In this document: positions 32,826 to 40,892 of the stretch, piece by piece | How positions within the stretch are numbered: the stretch's first letter is position 1 | How the letters are laid out: every line of letters begins with the position of its first letter | Source: Alistipes sp. | GTDB taxonomy: Bacteria; Bacteroidota; Bacteroidia; Bacteroidales; Rikenellaceae | Direction: 5' to 3' | NCBI GenBank assembly: GCA_017410165.1 | Contig: JAFQRH010000013.1 | Coordinates: 1-40,892, forward strand | Length of the DNA stretch: 40,892 bases | Program-made: the position numbers and the translations under genes | Notes under the pieces: model-generated | What the model was told of the DNA's origin: nothing | Database searches by the model: none | Seen by the model: the letters and a program-made list of their open reading frames with translations, nothing else

Positions 32826-35800
32826 TTAGTGCGCTTCGAGCCAATCTTTGCCCACGCCGCAATCGACCACGAGTGGCACGGAGAGTTCGGCTGCGCCCTC
32901 CATCTCCTCGCGCACAATGCGCTCGACCGCCGCGCGTTCTGTCGGCAACAGGTCGATGACGATTTCGTCGTGCACCTGCAAAATCAACCTCGAGCGTATG
33001 CCCTCCTCGCGGAAGCGGCGTGCCACGCCCACCATCGCAATCTTCATAATGTCTGCCGCCGAGCCCTGAATCGGTGCATTGACGGCGTTTCGCTCGGCAA
33101 ATGCGCGGGCGTTGGCGTTGCGCGAGTCGATATCGCGCAGGTAGCGACGGCGACCGAACAACGTCGTCACATATCCGTTGCTACGCGCCTCCTCAACCAC
33201 ACGCTCCATATACTCCTTCACACGCGGATAGGACGCAAAGTAGCCCTCGATGAGTGCCTTCGCCTCCGAACGCGGAATGTCGAGACGTTGCGCCAGACCG
33301 AACGCCGAGATGCCGTAGATGATGCCGAAGTTGGCAGTCTTGGCACGACGACGCTCCTCGCCGGTCACTTCGTCAATACTCTTGTGAAATATCTTGGCAG
33401 CCGTCGCCGCGTGGATATCCTCGCCGTTGCGGAACGCCTCGCAGAGCGACTCGTCACCGCTCAAATGGGCCATCAGTCGCAACTCGACCTGCGAGTAGTC
33501 CGCCGAGAGCAGTTCGCCTTCGGGTGTGCTCGGCACGAATGCGGCACGAATCGGCCGACCCACTGCATCGCGTATCGGGATGTTTTGCAGGTTAGGATTT
33601 GCCGACGAGAGGCGACCCGTCGCCGTAACCGCCTGATTGTACGATGTATGTATATGACCCGTCACAGGATTTACGAGCAGTGGCAGAGCGTCGATATATG
33701 TCGATAGGAGTTTCTTCACGCCGCGATATTCGAGCACCTTGCCGACAATCTCGTGCGTGTGGGCAAAGCCCTGCAAATACTCCTCATCGGTGCAGAACTG
33801 CTTGGTCTTGGTCATCTTCGGCTTATCTGTGATGCGCATCTTCGTAAAGAGCAATTCGCCGAGTTGGCGACTCGAATTGACGTTGAGCGTAGGCGAGTCC
33901 GCCATCGTGCGAATCTCCTGCTCCAACGCCGCGAGTTGTGCGCCGAGCGTCGCCGAGTAGTGGTGCAACGCCTCGCTGTCGATACGCACACCCGTCCACT
34001 CCATATCCGCCAGCACGTCAATCATCGGCTCCTCGATGCGCTCGTAGAGCGACATCATACCCTCACGCTCGACCATCGGGCGCAACACGTGGTAGAGTTG
34101 CAACGTGATGTCGGCATCCTCGGCGGCATACTCCGCAACGCGCTCCACGCCGACCATATCCATCGACAGTTGCTTGGCACCCTTGCCGATAAGCGTCTCG
34201 ATTTCAATCGGAGAGTAGTTCAGGTAGCGCACCGCAAGGGCATTCATTCCGTGGCGTGCCTCCGCATCGAGCAGATAGTGCAGCAGCATCGTGTCGTACT
34301 TCCTGCCGCAAACCTCGATGCCGAGCGTCCGCAAAAAGAGGATGTCGAACTTCATATTCTGGCCCACCTTCGCCTTTGTCGCATCGGCAAACAGCGGACG
34401 CAATACGTCGGCATACACGCTCTCGGTGGTGCGTCGCTCGTCGCCCGCCGCATCGAATGGCACATACCACGCCTCGTGGTCGCGCACGGCAAACGACATA
34501 CCGACAATCCGACTGCCAAAGACATCCAACCCCGAGGTCTCGATATCGAAACAGAAGCAATCTGCCGTCGAAATCTCCGCCACCATCGCACGCAACTCGT
34601 CCACCGTGCGCACCGTATGGTAGGTGTGCGGAACGCTCTGCACCGTGCCTAATTCGGGCAAGCAGAGCGCACCATCCGCATCGCTCGAAACGGTTTGGGT
34701 ATCAAGCGCATTTGCTGCGTCTGTTGTACCGAGCGAGTTGCCCGCATCGAGCGTATTGTCCGCAGAGGTTGCATCGGTTGCCGCCGTTGTCGGTGCGGAC
34801 TCCATCGCCGAGAATAGGTCGGGAGCCGCTTGCGTTTGAGGGTCGGCGGTCGTGGCTGGCGTGGCGGCCTCAAAGGCATCGCCGAAGAGCGACCCTTGAC
34901 CCGCCATTGCGGCACGTCGGGCTGCACCCGCCTTCATACGCGCCATATTTGCGAGCTGATACTGCTCGGCAGGGCGCGGTGCGGTGCTCTCCTCCACAGG
35001 TGCTATATTATTGAGGTCGGCCATAAAGCCCCTGAAATCCAACTCGGCAAAGAGCGCACGCAGAGCATCCACTCGCGGACAGCATACCGTGAGCGCACGC
35101 TCGTCGAAGTCAATCGGCACATCGAGACGTATGCTGGTCAGCGTCTTTGCCAATCGCAAACTCTCCTCCGAGGCGGAGATGTTCGCCGCCGTCTTGCCAC
35201 CGATTTTATCGACGTTGGCAATGATTTGCTCGACATCGCCCCACGCCTGCACCAATTTGCACGCACCCTTCTCGCCAATGCCCGGAACACCAGGAATATT
35301 GTCCGACGAGTCGCCCCACAGCGCGAGAATGTCGCGCACCAACATCGGGTCGTCGATACCGTATTTCGCCTTGATAGCCGCACGGTCGATAATCTCTATG
35401 CCGTCGCCACGCTGCTTGTAGAGGTGGCGATGCTCGCCGACCAACTGGCCGTAGTCCTTGTCGGGCGTCACCATATATACGTCGTAACCCGCCTCGGCGC
35501 CCTTGAATGCGAGCGTGCCGATAACGTCGTCCGCCTCGAAGCCCTCGACTTCGAGAATCGGGATGCACATCGCCTCGACAATGCGCTTGACGTACGGCAC
35601 CGAAGCGATAATATCCTCCGGTGTCGCAGGACGATTGGCCTTGTACTCTGGAAATATCTCACGACGAAACGAACCGCCAGCCGGGTCGAACGCCACACCG
35701 AGCAGGTCGGGCTTCTCGCGTCGCTGAATATCGCGCAAGAACTTCGTGAACCCGAAGACTATGGAGGTGTTCATTCCGGCTCGATTACGCATTGGTCGTC

Positions 35801-35864
35801 CCATAAATGCGTAGTAGTATTTGAAAATCAACGCGTAAGCGTCTATCAAAAATAGTTTTTTCAT
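32826..35864 (-). CDS. polA: DNA polymerase I
   Basis: 1012 residues, longer than the about 930 of E. coli. Three domains: 5'-3' exonuclease (1-290; EGFEADDVIGTLA, TPDKDYGQLV, GDSSDNIPGVPGIGEKGA), 3'-5' exonuclease, active by sequence (D440 and E442 in DIETSGLD, GQNMKFDILF, YAAEDADITL), and polymerase with motif A DYSQVELRLMAHLS, motif B RRAKTANFGIIYG and motif C QVHDEIVID. Between the first two lies an Ala/Thr/Asp-rich low-complexity linker of about 110 residues (about 295-405), which explains the extra length. The O-helix has Phe, so ddNTPs should be poorly used. A composite repeat begins about 15 bp in front of the start codon. Confidence 0.97.
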   Translation of the reverse strand: MKKLFLIDAYALIFKYYYAFMGRPMRNRAGMNTSIVFGFTKFLRDIQRREKPDLLGVAFDPAGGSFRREIFPEYKANRPATPEDIIASVPYVKRIVEAMCIPILEVEGFEADDVIGTLAFKGAEAGYDVYMVTPDKDYGQLVGEHRHLYKQRGDGIEIIDRAAIKAKYGIDDPMLVRDILALWGDSSDNIPGVPGIGEKGACKLVQAWGDVEQIIANVDKIGGKTAANISASEESLRLAKTLTSIRLDVPIDFDERALTVCCPRVDALRALFAELDFRGFMADLNNIAPVEESTAPRPAEQYQLANMARMKAGAARRAAMAGQGSLFGDAFEAATPATTADPQTQAAPDLFSAMESAPTTAATDATSADNTLDAGNSLGTTDAANALDTQTVSSDADGALCLPELGTVQSVPHTYHTVRTVDELRAMVAEISTADCFCFDIETSGLDVFGSRIVGMSFAVRDHEAWYVPFDAAGDERRTTESVYADVLRPLFADATKAKVGQNMKFDILFLRTLGIEVCGRKYDTMLLHYLLDAEARHGMNALAVRYLNYSPIEIETLIGKGAKQLSMDMVGVERVAEYAAEDADITLQLYHVLRPMVEREGMMSLYERIEEPMIDVLADMEWTGVRIDSEALHHYSATLGAQLAALEQEIRTMADSPTLNVNSSRQLGELLFTKMRITDKPKMTKTKQFCTDEEYLQGFAHTHEIVGKVLEYRGVKKLLSTYIDALPLLVNPVTGHIHTSYNQAVTATGRLSSANPNLQNIPIRDAVGRPIRAAFVPSTPEGELLSADYSQVELRLMAHLSGDESLCEAFRNGEDIHAATAAKIFHKSIDEVTGEERRRAKTANFGIIYGISAFGLAQRLDIPRSEAKALIEGYFASYPRVKEYMERVVEEARSNGYVTTLFGRRRYLRDIDSRNANARAFAERNAVNAPIQGSAADIMKIAMVGVARRFREEGIRSRLILQVHDEIVIDLLPTERAAVERIVREEMEGAAELSVPLVVDCGVGKDWLEAH

Positions 35865-35879
35865 CGACTTTTTTCTTTT

Positions 35880-36150
35880 TTAGGGCGGTTTAGGGGGGGG
35901 GTAGGGCGGTTTCTTTTGAAGGGGTTTTCTTTTGAAGGGGTTTTCTTTTGTAGGGGTTTAGGGAATTTAGGGAGTTTAGGGATTGTGGCCCCACTTGCAG
36001 CCATCTTACTAAACCCGACCCGACACTACCCGACCTTAAAGCAATCAGAGATTACCCGACCTTACTTGACCTTAAAGCAATCGAAGATTGCGCGACCTTA
36101 CTTGACCTTACTTGACCCTCTCAAAATCACCCTTAACGACACTAATCCCT
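35880..36150 (+). repeat. Composite intergenic repeat, copy 4
   Basis: Starts next to the polA start with three TTCTTTTGAAGGGGTT-like units, then TTTAGGGAAT units, the 27-bp core at 35987-36013, and CCCGACCTTA/CTTGACCTTA units to about 36117. Two short inserts break the second arm: a GCAATC-GAA-GATTGC hairpin at 36077-36091 and a degraded copy near 36042. The remaining 36151-36290, up to queD, shows a 4+4-bp hairpin with one mismatch at 36218-36240 but no gene I would defend. Confidence 0.88.
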
Positions 36151-36290
36151 CGCTCGCCAGACCCGAAAATTGCATTTTAGGCAGGTGGTTACGACGCTCG
36201 GCGGAATTGACGACGATGGGCTGTACTTGGCGTACTGCCCATTGGCGGCATATTACGCTAGCGGCAGTAAACACCGCATAAAATCAATTT

Positions 36291-36734
36291 TTAATTCTCT
36301 TCGGCGTACCACTCCGCATAAGATGTCGCCGTCTCGTGCAACCGCAACGAGTGCAACATCACCCCTTCGGGGAGTGCGGCTGCAATGCGCGAAGCAAAGT
36401 CGGCGAGCATATTCTCGCAAGTCGGTTGATAGCCGACCATCACGATATTGCCGAAGCGGCTGCCGAGCGTCGCTGCCAACGCACGATTCTCGGCGGTGTC
36501 GCGCAACACGAACGAGTGGTCGAGACGATCGACCACCTCGCGCCCCACGATGCGTTTCAGGTCGCCGAAGTCCATCACCATTCCGCACTTTGGCGAGGCG
36601 GGGTCGGCAATCGGACACCCCTTGACGGTGACAAACAGGCGGTACGAGTGGCCGTGAATCTCGCGGCACTTGCCGTCGTAGCCGTCCAACGCGTGGGCGG
36701 ACTCGAACGAAAACTCCTTGGTCAGTCGTATCAT
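36291..36734 (-). CDS. queD: 6-carboxytetrahydropterin synthase (QueD/PTPS family)
   Basis: 147 residues. Converts dihydroneopterin triphosphate to 6-carboxytetrahydropterin on the way to queuosine precursors. Zinc histidines and catalytic Cys are visible: FESAHALDGYDGKCREIHGHSY (His, then Cys about 23, HGH), DFGDLKRIV, LDHSFVL with the catalytic Asp-His, and PTCENML with the pterin-binding Glu. A tetrahydrobiopterin-type role is possible but less likely, as no partner is near. Its ATG overlaps the stop of the Lrp-type gene by one base (TAATG), so the two are translationally coupled. Confidence 0.92.
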   Translation of the reverse strand: MIRLTKEFSFESAHALDGYDGKCREIHGHSYRLFVTVKGCPIADPASPKCGMVMDFGDLKRIVGREVVDRLDHSFVLRDTAENRALAATLGSRFGNIVMVGYQPTCENMLADFASRIAAALPEGVMLHSLRLHETATSYAEWYAEEN

Positions 36735-37216
36735 TAGCGGTCGGCGTGTTGATCCAGGCAGTCGATATACGGCTCGCGCTGGAATGATTCGTTGAGCGAG
36801 ATGAATGTCTCGGTATTGACACTCGGCAACATATTGCGGATGGTGTTGAGCGTATTCATCAGGTGCTCGTTATCCACGCAGTAGAGTTTGACCATCGCCG
36901 TATAGTTGCCGGTGATGAGGTGGCACTCGACCACCTCCGGAATGCTCTTCAACTTATCGACCAGCGACGTGTCGTTCGTATAGTCCTTGATGCGGATATT
37001 GACAAAGGCGCAGACGTCGAAGCCGAGCATACGCGGATTGACTATCATCCGCGAGCCGAGCACGATGCCCATATCCTCCAACTTCTTGATGCGCTGGTGG
37101 ATGGCCGCGCCGGAGATACCGCACTCGCGAGCAATTTCGAGGAACGGCATTCGGGCATTCCGAATCAGGAATTTTAATATTTTGCGATCAATCGCGTCTA
37201 ATTGAACCTTGTTCAT
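36734..37216 (-). CDS. Lrp/AsnC family transcriptional regulator
   Basis: 160 residues. An N-terminal helix-turn-helix (LDAIDRKILKFLIRNARMPF, then ARECGISGAAIHQRIKKLE) is followed by an RAM-type amino-acid effector domain (VCAFVNIRIKD, VVECHLITGNYTAMVKLYC). Relatives respond to amino acids such as leucine, glycine or lysine. It lies 24 bp behind kbl in the same operon, so an amino-acid (threonine or glycine) response is a plausible guess. Confidence 0.94.
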   Translation of the reverse strand: MNKVQLDAIDRKILKFLIRNARMPFLEIARECGISGAAIHQRIKKLEDMGIVLGSRMIVNPRMLGFDVCAFVNIRIKDYTNDTSLVDKLKSIPEVVECHLITGNYTAMVKLYCVDNEHLMNTLNTIRNMLPSVNTETFISLNESFQREPYIDCLDQHADR

Positions 37217-37240
37217 AGGCGGTGGGGTGTTTGTTGATTA

Positions 37241-38428
37241 CTATTTGAGTACGCCCAACTCGCGGCCGACCTCGACGAAGCCCTCCACGCAGCGTTGCAA
37301 CTGCTCGCGCGTGTGACCTGCCGAGACCTGAACGCGGATGCGGGCAAGGCCCTTCGGCACAACCGGATAGTAGAAGCCGGTCACGAAGATACCCTTCTGC
37401 TGCAATGCAGCCGCGAAGTCCTGCGAGAGTTTGGCGTCATAAAGCATAACGGCGCAGATGGCCGAGTCGGTCGGCTTGATGTCGAAACCGGCGGCAATCA
37501 TCGCGTCGCGGAAGAAAGCGACGTTCTCGACCAGACGGTCGTGGTGCTCGTTGCTCTCTTCGAGCATCTTGAAAAGCTCGATGCCGGCGCCGACAACTGC
37601 CGGTGGCAACGAGTTGGAGAAGAGGTACGGACGCGAACGCTGGCGGAGCATATCGATAATCTCCTTGCGACCCGTCGTGAAGCCGCCCACCGCACCGCCA
37701 AAGGCCTTGCCGAGCGTGCCGGTGATGATATCCACCTCGCCACGCAGGTTGTAGAGTTCGGTTATACCGCGACCCGTCGCACCCAGCACACCTGCCGAGT
37801 GGCACTCATCGACCATCACCAGAGCGCGATACTCCTTCGCCAACTCGCAGATGCGGTCGAGCGGAGCGGCGTTGCCGTCCATCGAGAAGACGCCGTCGGT
37901 GCAGATGATGCGGAAACGCTGCGCCTGGGCGCGTTTCAGACAATCCTCCAAAGCATCCATATCGGCGTTGGCGTAACGGTAACGAACCGCCTTGCAGAGG
38001 CGCACACCGTCGATAATCGAGGCGTGGTTGAGCGAGTCGGAGATGATGGCATCCTGCTCGGTGAAGAGTGGCTCGAATACACCACCATTGGCATCGAAGC
38101 AGGCAGCGTAGAGGATGGTATCCTCGGTGCCGAAGTAGTCGGCAATGGCGCGTTCGAGTTGCTTGTGCATATCCTGACAGCCGCAGATGAAACGCACCGA
38201 CGACATACCGTAGCCGCGCTCGTCCATCGCACGCTTCGCCGCCTCAATCAGACGCGGATTATCCGACAGTCCGAGATAGTTGTTGGCACAAAAGTTAAGG
38301 CAAGGTTTGCCACCGACCTCGATTTCGGCCCTCTGTGGCGAACAGATAATGCGCTCGGTCTTGTAAAGACCCTGTTGTTTGATTGAGTCGAGTTCCTGTT
38401 GCAGGTGCTCTTTGAAATTACCGTACAT
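37241..38428 (-). CDS. kbl: Glycine C-acetyltransferase (2-amino-3-ketobutyrate CoA ligase)
   Basis: 395 residues, the usual length. PLP enzyme of threonine breakdown: 2-amino-3-ketobutyrate plus CoA gives glycine and acetyl-CoA. Seen: FCANNYLGLSDNPRLIEAA, RFICGCQDMHKQLERAIA, SLNHASIIDGVRL, the PLP-aspartate region MVDECHSAGVLG and the PLP lysine in GTLGKAFGGAVGG. The alpha-oxoamine synthase family also includes serine palmitoyl- and KAPA synthases; the SSVRFICGCQDMH block favours Kbl. First gene of the operon with lrp-type and queD; its promoter is at 38512-38545. tdh, the usual partner, is not in the window. Confidence 0.93.
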   Translation of the reverse strand: MYGNFKEHLQQELDSIKQQGLYKTERIICSPQRAEIEVGGKPCLNFCANNYLGLSDNPRLIEAAKRAMDERGYGMSSVRFICGCQDMHKQLERAIADYFGTEDTILYAACFDANGGVFEPLFTEQDAIISDSLNHASIIDGVRLCKAVRYRYANADMDALEDCLKRAQAQRFRIICTDGVFSMDGNAAPLDRICELAKEYRALVMVDECHSAGVLGATGRGITELYNLRGEVDIITGTLGKAFGGAVGGFTTGRKEIIDMLRQRSRPYLFSNSLPPAVVGAGIELFKMLEESNEHHDRLVENVAFFRDAMIAAGFDIKPTDSAICAVMLYDAKLSQDFAAALQQKGIFVTGFYYPVVPKGLARIRVQVSAGHTREQLQRCVEGFVEVGRELGVLK

Positions 38429-38511
38429 AATTATTTGGTTTTAAGTTATTTGCATCTGTTTTTTGCGGCTTATGCCTCGTTGTTGGTTAGAGATTGTAAC
38501 CTACAATTATG

Positions 38512-38545
38512 CAAAGGTAACTTTTTTGCCCTAAATTTCATCAAA
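38512..38545 (-). promoter_or_regulatory. Bacteroidetes-type promoter of kbl
   Basis: On the minus strand, TTTG (38545-38542) and TACCTTTG (38519-38512) are 22 bases apart. The -7 box is about 85 bases before the kbl start. Confidence 0.72.
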
Positions 38546-38668
38546 AAACGCCATTTTTTTAACCATAAATCGTCGTATGGCTGAAAAAGTGTAAGCAATA
38601 TGCATTTTATGCAATATTACATTCGGTTTTTGGTATAACGTAACGATTTTTTATCTATTTTTGGGGGC

Positions 38669-38890
38669 AGAAAGTGAGGGTAAGGGCAGGAGATTAAGGT
38701 CAAGTAAGGTCGGGTAAGGTCAGGTAAGGTCACGCAATCTTCGATTGCTTTAAGGTCGAGTAAGGTCGAGTAAGGTCGGGTCGGGTTTAGCACAATGGCT
38801 GCAAGTGGGGCCCCAACTCCCTAAATTCCCTAAACTCCCTAAACTCCCTAAACCCCTTCAAAAGAAAACCCCTACCCCCCCCTAAACCCA
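38669..38890 (-). repeat. Composite intergenic repeat, copy 5
   Basis: Units of GGTCAAGTAA/GGTCGGGTAA, a hairpin insert GCAATCTTCGATTGC at 38734-38748, more GGTCGAGTAA units, the core at 38786-38812, then CCCTAAACTC units and a C-run. It lies in the 539-bp divergent gap between kbl and sppA, with the CCCTAAACTC arm nearest sppA. The rest of that gap holds the kbl promoter (38512-38545) and AT-rich sequence with nothing else recognised. Confidence 0.9.
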
Positions 38891-38967
38891 AACCCTTTAA
38901 CCTTTAACCGCCCATCAAGGGCGCAGGCAAACAGACAGAAAGAACAACTAAAAAATAGGAGAAAAAG

Positions 38968-40767
38968 ATGAAATTTATGAAGATTTTTTGGGCTGCATTG
39001 CTGGCCGTTGTTGTCGGCAGCATCCTCTCGGGATTGTTTTGGCTCATCACGCTGCTCGGCGTAGCGGGCTCGGCGGGTGGTTCGGCGGTTGCCGTCACCG
39101 ACAACACGATTCTGAAAATCGACTTGGCGGACAACATCACCGATTCGCCGGTTGTAAACCCGTTTGCGGGCATCAATTTTGCATCTATGCAACCGACCCG
39201 CACACTCTCGTTGCTCAACGTGTTGAGGGCAATAGACGCTGCGGCAGAGGACGAGCGTATCAAGGGTATATACCTCAACTTCAACTATATGGGTAGCGTG
39301 ACGACCGCCGCACTCGAAGAGTTGCGTGAGGCGATTGTGCGCTTCAAGCAGAGCGGCAAGTTTGTCGTGGCGCACAACGACGTCTATCCGCAGGGCGCAT
39401 ACTACTTGGCAACGGCTGCCGACAAGATTTACTTGCAGCCGCAGGGTAGCGTTTCGCTTACGGGTATGAGTTCGACCATCCTCTTCTTCAAGGGTGCTTT
39501 CGACCGTCTCGGCATCTCGTGCGAGGCGTTCCGTCCGACCGCCTGCAAGTACAAGAGCGCAGTCGAGCCGTACATTATGAATAAGATGTCGGAGCCGAAT
39601 CGCCGCCAGAATCAGGAGTTGTGCGACCAGGTGTGGGATGTCATCCTGACCGATATCTCGGAGGCACGTGGCATCGACAAGCAGGAGCTCAACCGCATCG
39701 CCGACACGCTCGACGCAACGCTTGCCGAGGATGCGTTGAAACATAGGTTGGTCGATGGTCTGCTCTATGCCGACCAGATGGAGACGGTTTGGGAGGAGCT
39801 CGGTGTCGAAAAGGGTCTGCTTGGCGACTACGAGATGGTTTCGCTCGGCGACTACTGCTCGATTGTGGGTGCCGATATGAAGAATCTCTCGGCGCCGAAG
39901 GTGGGCATCGTCTATGCCGAGGGTCAGATTGTGGATGGCGACAGCGACAACGACGGCCAAACAATCTACGGCACAACGCTCGCACAGACCATTGCCGATG
40001 CTCGCAAGGACGAGAGCATCAAGGCGGTGGTGTTGCGCGTGAACTCGCCGGGTGGCAGCGCACTCGCCAGCGATGTTATTTGGCGCGAGGTAGAGTTGCT
40101 CAAAGCCGAAAAGCCGGTCATTGTCTCGATGGGCTCGTACGCCGCCAGCGGTGGCTACTATATCTCGGCTCCGGCAGATGCTATCGTTGCCGACCGTCTG
40201 ACGCTCACCGGTTCGATTGGCGTGTTCGGTATGCTGCTCGAAGGTGGCGATATGTTGCGTAACAAGTTGGGTATCACGACCGATGGCGTTAAGACCAACT
40301 CGTCGGCGGACTTCGGTGCAAATGTCTTCGGATTGAACATCCGCAAGCCGACCGCCATCGAGCGCAAGGCACTCATCCGTTCGGTCGATAACGTCTATGA
40401 GGTGTTTACCGAGAAGGTCGCTGCGGGTAGAAATCTCGACCTTGCACGCGTTCTCGAAATCGCCGAGGGTCGCGTTTGGAGCGGCACCGAGGCGGTGAAA
40501 ATCGGCTTGGCTGACACCAATGGCGGTCTGCTCGCAGCCATCAGTCTGGCAGCCGACAAGGCGGGCATCGCCGACAACTTCCGTGTCGAGGAGGTGATGG
40601 GCGAGTTGTCGCCGTTTATGGCATTTATGCAGTCGCTCGGCGCACAGGCAAAGAGCGCGCTGGTCGATAGCCGCACAGCAGCCGCACAGCAGGAGTACGA
40701 GCAGTTGCAACGCGCAATGTTGCTCGAAGGTGTGCAGGCAATCTGTCCGGTACGCTTGGAGTTTTAG
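38968..40767 (+). CDS. sppA: Signal peptide peptidase SppA (67-kDa type)
   Basis: 599 residues. Membrane-anchored serine protease that degrades leftover signal peptides in the periplasmic face of the membrane. One N-terminal helix (about 7-30) is followed by two tandem S49 domains. The N-terminal domain supplies the catalytic Lys196 (YKSAVEP), and the C-terminal domain the nucleophile Ser394 (GSYAASGGYYIS); the oxyanion motif RVNSPGGSALAS is about 357-369. This is the usual two-domain long form. The start at 38968 gives a charged MKFMK before the helix. Monocistronic, with a composite repeat upstream and a terminator downstream. Confidence 0.95.
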   Translation: MKFMKIFWAALLAVVVGSILSGLFWLITLLGVAGSAGGSAVAVTDNTILKIDLADNITDSPVVNPFAGINFASMQPTRTLSLLNVLRAIDAAAEDERIKGIYLNFNYMGSVTTAALEELREAIVRFKQSGKFVVAHNDVYPQGAYYLATAADKIYLQPQGSVSLTGMSSTILFFKGAFDRLGISCEAFRPTACKYKSAVEPYIMNKMSEPNRRQNQELCDQVWDVILTDISEARGIDKQELNRIADTLDATLAEDALKHRLVDGLLYADQMETVWEELGVEKGLLGDYEMVSLGDYCSIVGADMKNLSAPKVGIVYAEGQIVDGDSDNDGQTIYGTTLAQTIADARKDESIKAVVLRVNSPGGSALASDVIWREVELLKAEKPVIVSMGSYAASGGYYISAPADAIVADRLTLTGSIGVFGMLLEGGDMLRNKLGITTDGVKTNSSADFGANVFGLNIRKPTAIERKALIRSVDNVYEVFTEKVAAGRNLDLARVLEIAEGRVWSGTEAVKIGLADTNGGLLAAISLAADKAGIADNFRVEEVMGELSPFMAFMQSLGAQAKSALVDSRTAAAQQEYEQLQRAMLLEGVQAICPVRLEF

Positions 40768-40793
40768 TCATCGCGCGAGGTTGTTGCGCAAAG

Positions 40794-40833
40794 AAAAAAT
40801 AGGGAGCCGCAGTAATCGGCTCCCTATTTTTTT
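40794..40833 (+). terminator. Intrinsic terminator of sppA
   Basis: AAAAAATAGGGAGCCG at 40794-40809 and CGGCTCCCTATTTTTTT at 40817-40833 form a near-perfect hairpin with a 7-base loop and a T-run. Confidence 0.93.
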
Positions 40834-40837
40834 GCTG

Positions 40838-40892
40838 ATTGCTTTAAGGTTGGGGGGGGTAGAAAGGGTTTTTCGGGGGTTAGGGAGGTTAG
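40838..40892 (+). repeat. Start of a possible sixth composite repeat, cut by the window end
   Basis: GATTGCTTTAAGGTTGGG, then GGGGGTTAGGGAGGTTAG at the end, resembles the GATTGCTTTAAGGTC and TTAGGGAG words of the other copies. No core is visible before the window stops, so this is only probable. Confidence 0.45.

Noticed and set aside
36170..36300. A short open frame reading VVTTLGGIDDDGLYLAY between copy 4 and queD
   Set aside because: Plausible codon use, but it starts in no good context, runs on into the antisense of queD, and matches no family I know. It could be a fragment of an old gene, but I cannot support it.
38872..40710. A 612-codon open frame on the minus strand opposite sppA
   Set aside because: Antisense of a complete SppA; no motif or start context. 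Similar long shadows over tyrS (9494-11056) and fba (12614-13720) were rejected for the same reason.
1..40892. tRNA, rRNA, tmRNA or riboswitch
   Set aside because: I looked for T-loop words, clover-leaf ends and known leader motifs in the gaps and saw none; a covariance-model search would settle this.

Overview
The window looks like a chromosomal stretch of a gut-type member of the Bacteroidales. The genus is an inference: the moderately GC-rich coding sequence, heavy use of TCG serine codons and overall gene set suggest Rikenellaceae/Alistipes or a close relative. The order-level evidence is stronger: several start regions carry the Bacteroidetes promoter form (TTTG/TTG, about 20 bases, TAnnTTTG), Shine-Dalgarno sites are mostly absent, and there are lineage-typical families (DUF4271, DUF3467, an Asp-type MurA, DnaX with a long tail, S41 peptidase). 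No rRNA, tRNA, CRISPR array or insertion sequence was recognised.

Layout. 1-2.7 kb: clpB on the minus strand with a terminator and a triple 19-bp repeat in front of it. 2.9-4.9 kb: dnaX, with an A10 run that looks like a slippage site for making a short (gamma-type) product. 4.9-9.5 kb: an AT-rich tandem array of eight small secreted paralogs of unknown function plus two recombination remnants, inserted between dnaX and tyrS. 9.5-13.8 kb: tyrS-folB, an NSS-family sodium symporter, class II fructose-bisphosphate aldolase. 14.0-17.1 kb: murA and an SSS-family symporter. 17.2-20.9 kb: a minus-strand operon of a sensor kinase, a DUF4271 membrane protein, a HemD-like protein, rnpA and yidD. 21.1-23.2 kb: a small membrane protein and an S41 processing protease. 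23.4-25.7 kb: LysE-type exporter, cmk and ispH. 26.0 kb: a DUF3467 protein. 26.4-29.2 kb: a compact, AT-rich, self-contained type II restriction-modification system of the DpnII/MboI (GATC) type in the order methylase-nuclease-methylase. 29.2-32.7 kb: a DeoR-type regulator, a PHP-domain phosphodiesterase and a histidine acid phosphatase, the last two exported. 32.8-35.9 kb: polA. 36.3-38.4 kb: kbl, an Lrp/AsnC regulator and queD in one operon. 38.97-40.8 kb: sppA and its terminator.

Three things stand out. (1) The paralog array is a mosaic: central and C-terminal modules are shared between members in different combinations, and both remnants show deletion or crossover at short shared words, so the locus is a recombination-driven reservoir of variant secreted proteins. 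(2) GATC is very rare outside the GATC restriction-modification genes (about 16 sites in 38 kb by my reading, against roughly 150 expected), and codon choice visibly avoids creating it. (3) A composite intergenic repeat with a 27-bp core and flanking 10-bp arrays recurs at least five times; in four cases it lies just in front of a start codon and always in the same orientation relative to that gene.
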